Below, piece by piece: positions 5,895 to 11,824 of a stretch of DNA of 11,824 nucleotides. Made by a program: the position numbers and the translations under genes. The notes beneath the pieces were generated by a model. It saw nothing but the letters and a program-made list of their open reading frames with translations, searched no databases and had not been told where the DNA came from. Source of the stretch: DATKMP01 sp035541775 (GTDB lineage Bacteria > Bacteroidota > Ignavibacteria > UBA10030); assembly GCA_035541775.1 (NCBI GenBank), contig DATKMP010000101.1, positions 1-11,824 on the forward strand, read 5' to 3'. Within the stretch, counting starts at the first letter, position 1; each line of letters starts with the position of its first letter.

Positions 5895-8174
5895 ATGAAA
5901 AAAATATTCGTTTGTTTTTTATTTCTGTCATCGATTCTTTCCGCGCAAACGCCATTTTCAACAGACAGCGCGTTATCCTATCTCAAAACACTTTCTGTTG
6001 ATATCGGTCCACGGCCATTCGGATCGCCGAACGAACGGCGAGCGATGGAATTTGGATTGAAAAAATTTCGTGAATTCGATTTGGCGACGACGTATGTTCT
6101 TTCCATTCGATCTGTTGATGGAACCGGTTATCGTCCTGCCTACAACACTAACAGCGGCGTTGTGGTTGGAATCTTGCCCGGAAGCTCAAGCAGAATAATT
6201 CTCATCGGCGGGCATATCGATTCGGCGTCACCATTTGTCCCGGGTGCGAATGATGATGCTTCCGGCGCCGCGACCGTAATCGAACTTGCGCGTATATTGT
6301 CGAAACAAAAGCATGAGTACACACTCATGTTTTGTTTATGGGGAGGTGAAGAAGCCGGGTTGTGCGGATCGAATGCGTTTGTAAAACACGATCCGCATAT
6401 CGACAGCGTGGCGCTGATGCTGCAAGTGGATATGGCGAATGGCAGCGAGTGGCTGATGCCGATGTTCGACGTGCATACACACAGTGCGCCGCGCTGGTTG
6501 GTGCAGGCAGCGTACGAAGAATTTTTTAAACTCGGTTACACCGGCTTGCGATATCCAACGAATTTTTTCGCAGAAAACTATGCACTTCCGCTCGGGGAAA
6601 TCAGTTCGGATCATGAGCCGTTTTTACAAAAAGGAATTCCTGCCATCGATTTTACATCGAACCCGCTCGATCCAATTCACACGCAGCAAGATGACCTTGA
6701 ACATTTTAAACCTTCGGGATTAAAACGGAGCGGCGATCTTGTTTATAATCTTGTGCAACGATTCGATGCAGGCGTGCCGCAAGAAAAATTAGGAAATTAT
6801 TTTCTCATTCAATTCGGACACATTCCCGTTTTTATTCCCTTCCATATTCTTTACGTATTTATTGCTCTTTCAATATTCATCGCACTGTTTACAGCATTTC
6901 AAACTCGAAAGCGCAGAACAGAACTCGATTGGCAACAATCACCAAAGCATCCGGTTGCCAAATTGCTGCTTATAGCAATTATCGTTCAAGCATGTGTTTG
7001 GCTTTCGGAAAATATTATCGGATGGATCAAAGGCGTGCGCTATCCATGGATATCTTTTCCGGAAGGATATTTTCTCCTCGGATTGTTTTCAGCGTTGATT
7101 GGTATTGTTGTTTCATTATATCTTACGCCGAAATTAAAATTAAGTCACGATCCGTATCGCTGGTATTTACGATCGGCCGGATGGCTCGCAGCATTTATCG
7201 TTTTGTTTTCATTTAGCGGAATAAAGTTAGCGACTTATCCGGCAACGGCATTGCTGCTTATTTCTTTTGCAATGCTGGTGCGCAAGCCATGGCTAAAATT
7301 TATTTTCTGGATCCTCTCGCCGCATTTCATGTTTCATCTTGCATTCTCGGAAGGGTTCACGTTGTTCAGCCGTACGCTTGCATTGAACACGCTTGTGAGT
7401 AATCGATTAAGCGTCGTCTTTCACATTCTCTACATCGTCGTGTTTGCATTATATTCATTCTCGTTCTTATTGGGATTCGCAGCAATGTATTTTGATTCCG
7501 GAATCGATTTATTGTGGTTGAAACGCTGGCGGTCGGTCAAAGGAATCATTGCAGTGTCAAGTCTGTTTTTCATTTGTTTGATTGCATTATATTTTGTTCC
7601 ATCGTATTCCGATTCGTGGAGACAAACGATTGGTGTTGAAGAGTTCGTCGATGGTACCAGCGGAAACGGTACTGTGACATTAAAGAGTAATGAGTATATG
7701 AAAGATGCCCGCGTTTGTTTCGATAATAAGGATTCTATTATTACCAATGACGACCGGGAAATTTTATTGAAACGATTTCCAACGAATCCACAATCGGTAT
7801 GGCTACAGGAAAATCGTACTATGACAGTAATGCATCACGATTCCATGACAACGTTCGACATGGTGATACATCTTCATTCAAAATATCGTCCACATATTTT
7901 GAACATTGAATTTTCTGCCGGTGGACATTTGGTTGAAGAAGTATCCACGCCATATACATCGACGATTAGCGGCCATACTGTTGCGATACGATGGGAAACA
8001 TTCCCGGATACAGCGTTAACAATCCCAATTCATTTTACGGTTGTTCGCGGCGACAGCGTTCTTGAAACGACAGAAGCGAATTATATTGAATTGATGGAAC
8101 CGGTAACAGTTCAAAAGCAGTGGACGAATGTTGTTCCGCAAACAATCATCCGGACAACATCCGTCCTGAAGTAA
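5895..8174 (+). CDS. M28-family metallopeptidase with eight membrane helices (ERMP1-like layout)
   Basis: This 759-residue protein has a signal peptide (MKKIFVCFLFLSSILSAQ), so the peptidase domain (about 20-295) acts outside the cytoplasm. The two-zinc M28 site is complete: H107 and D109 in GGHIDS, D120/D121 in GANDDASG, base E152 and ligand E153 in WGGEEAG, D179 in QVDMANG and H262 in the IHTQQDD segment. Eight hydrophobic segments follow (roughly 311-334, 354-377, 391-409, 428-446, 449-462, 468-486, 505-533, 549-568). A beta-rich C-terminal region (about 570-759) comes last; with an even number of helices it would be on the same side as the peptidase. This order resembles eukaryotic ERMP1/Fxna peptidases, much longer than simple secreted M28 aminopeptidases. 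The frame is open back to 5676, but that stretch overlaps the ORF6N gene, and ATG 5895 alone gives a clean signal peptide. No strong ribosome site is seen, which fits coupling to the ORF6N gene. Confidence 0.88.
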   Translation: MKKIFVCFLFLSSILSAQTPFSTDSALSYLKTLSVDIGPRPFGSPNERRAMEFGLKKFREFDLATTYVLSIRSVDGTGYRPAYNTNSGVVVGILPGSSSRIILIGGHIDSASPFVPGANDDASGAATVIELARILSKQKHEYTLMFCLWGGEEAGLCGSNAFVKHDPHIDSVALMLQVDMANGSEWLMPMFDVHTHSAPRWLVQAAYEEFFKLGYTGLRYPTNFFAENYALPLGEISSDHEPFLQKGIPAIDFTSNPLDPIHTQQDDLEHFKPSGLKRSGDLVYNLVQRFDAGVPQEKLGNYFLIQFGHIPVFIPFHILYVFIALSIFIALFTAFQTRKRRTELDWQQSPKHPVAKLLLIAIIVQACVWLSENIIGWIKGVRYPWISFPEGYFLLGLFSALIGIVVSLYLTPKLKLSHDPYRWYLRSAGWLAAFIVLFSFSGIKLATYPATALLLISFAMLVRKPWLKFIFWILSPHFMFHLAFSEGFTLFSRTLALNTLVSNRLSVVFHILYIVVFALYSFSFLLGFAAMYFDSGIDLLWLKRWRSVKGIIAVSSLFFICLIALYFVPSYSDSWRQTIGVEEFVDGTSGNGTVTLKSNEYMKDARVCFDNKDSIITNDDREILLKRFPTNPQSVWLQENRTMTVMHHDSMTTFDMVIHLHSKYRPHILNIEFSAGGHLVEEVSTPYTSTISGHTVAIRWETFPDTALTIPIHFTVVRGDSVLETTEANYIELMEPVTVQKQWTNVVPQTIIRTTSVLK

Positions 8175-8179
8175 TATCG

Positions 8180-9634
8180 TTACACGCGGTGCAGTAACAC
8201 AACGTTTTCGATATGGTAGGTATGCGGGAACATATCGACCGGCTGCATTTTTACAAGACGGTATTTTGATTCGCACAATGTTTTCACATCGCGCGCTTGT
8301 GTTGCGGGATTACAGCTTACATACACGATGCGTTCCGGTGCGATATTCATAATTTCTTCGACCACTTTTGGATGCATACCGTTTCGCGGCGGATCGATCA
8401 CCATCACATCGGGTTTTGGATGCGAGGACATCCACTCAGTATCCTTTGTCAGCCGGTCTTTTAAATCGCCGAGAAGAAATGTGCAATTGGAAATATTGTT
8501 CCGTTCTGCATTACGTTTTGCATCTTCAATTGCGCTTTCCACCGATTCGATGCCGATGACACTTTTTACGGCATCAGAAATAAATAATGAAATGCTGCCG
8601 GTGCCGCAATATAAATCGTACACGACATCCGTCGATTTGAAATCGGCAAAATCCTTTGCAACCTGATACAATCGTTCGGCTTGCAAAACATTCGTCTGAA
8701 AGAACGAACTTGCCGAAATATCGAAATGGTGTGCACCGAGTTGTTCGTGAATAACTCCATCACCCAGATATACATGCTCTTCCTGTCCGAACGCAATCTG
8801 TGCTTTTTTATAGTTGATGGTGTTGACGATGGTCGTTACTTCCGGTATACTTGATGTGATTGCCTTTGTAAATTCTTGCATCAATTCATTTTTGTGCTCG
8901 AACGTGACAAGATTGACCATCACTTCTTTCGTATGTTTGCTTTCGCGAATGACGAGGAAACGGAGATAACCGGATTCGGATCGCGAATCGTAAATCGACA
9001 ATTGTTTTTCTCTTGAAAACTGACGGGTGAAATTTAAAATACGATTCGAAACTTCCGACTGAAGAAAACATTCTTCAAGATCGAGCACTTTATCGAAACG
9101 CGCGGGCACGTGCAAGCCAAGGTAGACAGGAGAAGGTACGAGGGAAATGGTGTCAGTACCTTCTTCAACATTCGTTGAAGATTTTTCGGGCGGTGTCGTC
9201 AGCCATTGTTTGTCGGCAAAGGTATATTCCATTTTTCCGCGGTAGAAGAAAATATTTTCTGAACCGATGATCGGCAGCATTTCGAAATCGGAAAAACCGC
9301 CGAGATGTTCGAAGGCATCTTTCACCTGCTGCTGCTTGAATTCTAATTGTGCCGGATAATCCACATGCTGCCATTTGCATCCGCCGCAAGCGCCGAAATA
9401 CTTACAGCGCGGCTGCACACGATATTTTGATGGAGTGACGACGTTGATCACCTTTGATTCGGCAAAATTCTTTTTTGTCTTTAAAATTTTGACCGTTGCA
9501 ACATCGCCGGGCACTGCGCCTTCAACAAAGACAACCATGTTATCATGGCGGGCGATACACTTGCCTTCGAACGCAGAACTTGCTATTTCAATTGTTAGTT
9601 CGTCATCACGTTTTATTTTTTTTATTTCATCCAT
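8180..9634 (-). CDS. rlmD: 23S rRNA m5U methyltransferase RlmD (TrmA/RumA family)
   Basis: This 484-residue enzyme of the TrmA/RlmD family uses S-adenosylmethionine to methylate C5 of a uridine in RNA; RlmD acts on U1939 (E. coli numbering) of 23S rRNA. An N-terminal TRAM-type RNA-binding domain (about 10-68) is followed by iron-sulfur cysteines C77, C83, C86 and C189. The Rossmann methyltransferase core has DLYCGTGSISL (about 340-350), Q313 in SSFFQTN, the VIDPPRNG loop (about 412-419) and nucleophile C441 in YVSCNPATQARDV. It is about 50 residues longer than E. coli RlmD, partly through a Ser/Thr/Glu-rich insertion near 145-168. AGGA (plus-strand 9640-9643) lies 5 bases before the ATG, a good ribosome site. 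The gene stands alone: the intrinsic terminator of the upstream operon lies just before it, and it converges on the M28 gene. TrmA/RlmC-type specificity cannot be excluded, but the TRAM domain and cluster cysteines favour RlmD. Confidence 0.92.
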   Translation of the reverse strand: MDEIKKIKRDDELTIEIASSAFEGKCIARHDNMVVFVEGAVPGDVATVKILKTKKNFAESKVINVVTPSKYRVQPRCKYFGACGGCKWQHVDYPAQLEFKQQQVKDAFEHLGGFSDFEMLPIIGSENIFFYRGKMEYTFADKQWLTTPPEKSSTNVEEGTDTISLVPSPVYLGLHVPARFDKVLDLEECFLQSEVSNRILNFTRQFSREKQLSIYDSRSESGYLRFLVIRESKHTKEVMVNLVTFEHKNELMQEFTKAITSSIPEVTTIVNTINYKKAQIAFGQEEHVYLGDGVIHEQLGAHHFDISASSFFQTNVLQAERLYQVAKDFADFKSTDVVYDLYCGTGSISLFISDAVKSVIGIESVESAIEDAKRNAERNNISNCTFLLGDLKDRLTKDTEWMSSHPKPDVMVIDPPRNGMHPKVVEEIMNIAPERIVYVSCNPATQARDVKTLCESKYRLVKMQPVDMFPHTYHIENVVLLHRV

Positions 9635-9649
9635 ACCATTCCTGACAAT

Positions 9650-9681
9650 AAAAAAACCTCTGACAGTCGTATCAGAGGTTT
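9650..9681 (-). terminator. Intrinsic terminator of the phosphohexomutase operon
   Basis: AAACCTCTGA (9654-9663) and TCAGAGGTTT (9672-9681) form a perfect 10-pair stem with an 8-base loop. On the minus strand it is followed by a run of seven T (plus-strand A at 9650-9656, three of them in the stem). It starts 36 bases after the phosphohexomutase stop and ends about 6 bases before the rlmD ribosome site. There is no T-run on the plus-strand side, so it works in the minus direction only. Confidence 0.92.
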
Positions 9682-9716
9682 GGTTTCATAATACAAAGAC
9701 CGGAAATATTCTGATC

Positions 9717-11117
9717 TTACATTGATCGAGCGGCTTTGAGCAGTGCTTCGACTTTTTCCGGTGTTTCTGCTTCAGCATAGAAACGAATCAACGGCTCCGT
9801 ACCGGAAGCACGCACCAGCACCCAGCCGTTTTCCAAAAACAGTTTGAATCCGTCTTTGGTTTCAACACGCTGCACAGGAAACCCTGCAATCTGCTTTACG
9901 CCTTTTTTGTACGTTGCCATAATGCGGTTCTTTTCTTTTTCGGTGAGATGCGCATCGTAGCGATTGTAGAAAAACCATCCGTACTCGTTCATAATTTCTT
10001 CCACGAGTTCGCTGAGTTTCTTTTTTCGTGTTGCCATAATTTCGCACAGCAGCAGCCCGATGTATGTGCCGTCGCGTTCCGGCAAATGGCCTTTCACGCC
10101 AAGTCCGCCGCTTTCTTCCGCCGCGATCAAAATGTCGCGCTCGATCATCAACTGGCAGAGATATTTAAATCCCACCGGTGTTTCGTGCAATACCAAGTTA
10201 TATTTCTTGCACATCTTATTGATGACCTGACTGACGGAAAACGATTTTGCCACTTCACCGGTCATGTGTTTTTGTTCGATAAAATATTTTAAGAGAAGCG
10301 CGAATACGCGATGCGAATCCACAAAATTTCCTTGTTCATCGAATGCACCGATACGGTCCGCATCGCCGTCGGTTGCGATACCGATGTCGCTGCCGGATTT
10401 TTTAATAACTTCGATTAATTCCGCTGTGTGCTGCGGCAGCGGTTCGGGATGATGGCCGCCGAAGGACGGATTAAAATCGCCGCGAATGGATGCATTCAAT
10501 GGAAGAATTTGATCCATCACGCCCTGGCCGGCGCCGTGCATTGCATCGTACGCAATTTTAATTCCAGCCGATTTGATAAGGTCGATATTGATTTTACTCT
10601 TGATATCGTCGATGTAGATGGATGTGAAATCGATTATTTTGATGATTTCTTTTTCCACTAATTGATCGAACGATTTTTTGAGCAAAACATCTTTCTTAAT
10701 AATTTTTGCAAGTTCTTTTTCAACTTTTGCCACAGCTTCCGGAAATGCCGGCCCGCCGAAATCGCCTTTGATTTTAAATCCGTTATACTTTGCAGGATTA
10801 TGACTTGCCGTGATGATGATGCCGGCGGCTGCATTGAATTTCTTCGTCAGCAGCGATACCATCGGTGTGGATGAAATTTTATCGGAGAGAATAACCTTGA
10901 TGCCGCGATTGCCGAGCACTTCAGAAACCTTCTCTGCAAATTCTCTGGAAAGAAATCGTGAATCGTATCCGACGACGATTCCGTTTTTAATTTTTTTGTG
11001 CTTCTTGTAAAACGTCGCCGTCGCAAGCGCAACTTTTGCAATGTTGTCGAATGTAAAATCGGCGGCGATCACACCGCGCCAGCCGTCGGTTCCGAATTTA
11101 ATTTTTGGTGCTGCCAT
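9717..11117 (-). CDS. Phosphoglucomutase/phosphomannomutase family protein
   Basis: This 466-residue alpha-D-phosphohexomutase interconverts hexose 1- and 6-phosphates through a phosphoserine enzyme. All four active-site loops are present: phosphoserine S105 in TASHNPAKYNGFK, Mg-binding D250, D252 and D254 in ATDGDADRIG, the sugar-binding loop EESGG (334-338) and the phosphate-binding loop RASGTEP (436-442). The N-terminal KFGTDGWRG strand is also typical. The length is normal. Phosphoglucomutase activity (glucose 1-phosphate, for glycogen and UDP-glucose) seems most likely, but phosphomannomutase or dual activity cannot be excluded from motifs. The ribosome site AGGA overlaps the stop codon of the upstream gene (TAAGGA), with a 9-base gap between stop and start, so the two are one operon and translation is probably coupled. 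A strong terminator follows. Confidence 0.93.
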   Translation of the reverse strand: MAAPKIKFGTDGWRGVIAADFTFDNIAKVALATATFYKKHKKIKNGIVVGYDSRFLSREFAEKVSEVLGNRGIKVILSDKISSTPMVSLLTKKFNAAAGIIITASHNPAKYNGFKIKGDFGGPAFPEAVAKVEKELAKIIKKDVLLKKSFDQLVEKEIIKIIDFTSIYIDDIKSKINIDLIKSAGIKIAYDAMHGAGQGVMDQILPLNASIRGDFNPSFGGHHPEPLPQHTAELIEVIKKSGSDIGIATDGDADRIGAFDEQGNFVDSHRVFALLLKYFIEQKHMTGEVAKSFSVSQVINKMCKKYNLVLHETPVGFKYLCQLMIERDILIAAEESGGLGVKGHLPERDGTYIGLLLCEIMATRKKKLSELVEEIMNEYGWFFYNRYDAHLTEKEKNRIMATYKKGVKQIAGFPVQRVETKDGFKLFLENGWVLVRASGTEPLIRFYAEAETPEKVEALLKAARSM

Positions 11118-11126
11118 AACAATTCC

Positions 11127-11824
11127 TTAGTACATTAATGTTAAATTTTCTCGAGAATATCCCCATCCGCTGGAATCTGGATTTTCCACCGAAGTAAGAG
11201 TTACTTTCCCATAATCAATCGATCGCTTTATCAATCCTTCTGAACTTACATAATCATACCAAATGATATTGGGATTGATAGTAGGCAACTGTGTCTGAAT
11301 TTTCGCACAGGAAAAAAACAAATTATTGATTTGAAGTGTCTCTGTTCCAACCACATTTCGTGTTTCTAAAAATGGATTATGGCAGCTTGTCCATGCCATC
11401 CCGCTTGATAAAGGATATTTATAGACGGTTCGATATTCATCACGGAACAAAATAGAATCCGCTATACCACACGTATTTAAAATTTTGGCAAGAGCATTTG
11501 GTATCAAAGAAAATACCGGCAATCGTTGATATTTCTGTTGAAGCCGTGTAGCCGTTCCGGTTTTCGGTAATGATAAAACCGAACAATAATTGCTATAAGC
11601 CACCTCGATTAATGAATCTCCTGCCAATTGATACCATACTGTCTCGCTGCCGTCATGAAGAGACGCGGCTTCATATCGAATCAAATGTGTAAAAGTACCA
11701 AGGGAGTCGGAGACGGACGCAATCCGTACAGAAATGGTATCGGTATTCGACGTCAATGTCTTTCCAGTCGAATCTGTTGTAACCAAAAGCCAACTGTACG
11801 TCCAGCTCTTATTTATTGAAAAAT
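11127..11824 (-). CDS. Unrecognised, probably exported protein, C-terminal part (5' end outside window)
   Basis: The frame is open through the upper edge of the window, so only the last 230 or so residues are seen. A TTG near 11786 could serve as a start, but the in-frame residues before it (FSINKSWTYSWL) continue the same style of sequence, so a start further out is more likely. The visible part is rich in Ser, Thr, Asn and Tyr with alternating hydrophobic residues, as in beta-rich periplasmic or lipoprotein domains. It has four cysteines (in NYCSV, NTCGI, TSCHN and FSCAK) that could pair in an oxidising compartment. No membrane helix is visible; any signal peptide would be outside the window. 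I do not recognise the family. It is the first visible gene of the operon with the phosphohexomutase, 9 bases away, but the pairing does not reveal its role. Confidence 0.7.
   Translation of the reverse strand, partial: FSINKSWTYSWLLVTTDSTGKTLTSNTDTISVRIASVSDSLGTFTHLIRYEAASLHDGSETVWYQLAGDSLIEVAYSNYCSVLSLPKTGTATRLQQKYQRLPVFSLIPNALAKILNTCGIADSILFRDEYRTVYKYPLSSGMAWTSCHNPFLETRNVVGTETLQINNLFFSCAKIQTQLPTINPNIIWYDYVSSEGLIKRSIDYGKVTLTSVENPDSSGWGYSRENLTLMY

Noticed and set aside
6312..6329. Inverted repeat CATGAGT-acac-ACTCATG inside the M28 gene
   Set aside because: Seven-base arms are expected several times by chance in a window this long, and it lies within ordinary coding sequence.
9375..9725. 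Plus-strand frame of 116 codons across the rlmD start and the terminator
   Set aside because: It reads through the reverse of rlmD and the terminator hairpin, has no ribosome site and resembles no family.
1..11824. tRNA, rRNA, CRISPR array, insertion sequence or prophage
   Set aside because: No tRNA-like cloverleaf, repeat-spacer pattern, transposase or terminal inverted repeats were seen; the single ORF6N gene is not enough to call a prophage.

Overview
The window is a gene-dense stretch of bacterial chromosome with moderate GC. It holds nine protein-coding genes, two of them cut by the window edges. I see no RNA genes, transposons or CRISPR arrays, and no gap without a gene longer than about 120 bases. 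The gene mix suggests the Bacteroidota/Chlorobiota/Ignavibacteria (FCB) side of the tree: a chromosomal ORF6N protein of the kind common there, a RlmD of similar build, a CHASE2-cyclase and a squalene-type hpnC-hpnD pair. That placement is inference from family memory, not from a phylogenetic marker.

Layout, plus strand (1-8174). The 3' part of a DUF4384 gene overlaps a membrane-bound CHASE2/class III nucleotidyl cyclase gene. A 25-base near-perfect palindrome sits just past the DUF4384 stop, inside the first codons of the cyclase. After a short promoter-like gap come hpnC and hpnD, two head-to-head-condensing prenyl synthase paralogues that take farnesyl diphosphate toward squalene. They are separated by only 3 bases and lie in the same frame. 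The usual third gene, hpnE, does not follow. A 116-base gap with a second promoter-like element leads to a membrane-anchored alpha/beta hydrolase, an ORF6N protein and a long M28 peptidase with eight membrane helices. These last three are packed 18 and 4 bases apart.

Layout, minus strand (8180-11824). rlmD converges on the M28 gene with only 5 bases between stop codons. Upstream of rlmD is a strong intrinsic terminator, which ends an operon made of an unrecognised exported-looking protein (running off the window) and a phosphohexomutase.

How it fits together. The cyclase and DUF4384 protein look like a sensory unit at the cell envelope. HpnC and HpnD feed membrane triterpenoid or carotenoid synthesis. 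The M28 protein is an extracytoplasmic peptidase, the phosphohexomutase supplies sugar phosphates for glycogen or surface polysaccharide, and RlmD modifies 23S rRNA. Nothing here is clearly a new defence or mobile system. The points most worth checking are the palindrome at 520-544, the DUF4384/cyclase overlap, the altered substrate-selecting residue of the cyclase, and the ERMP1-like build of the M28 protein.
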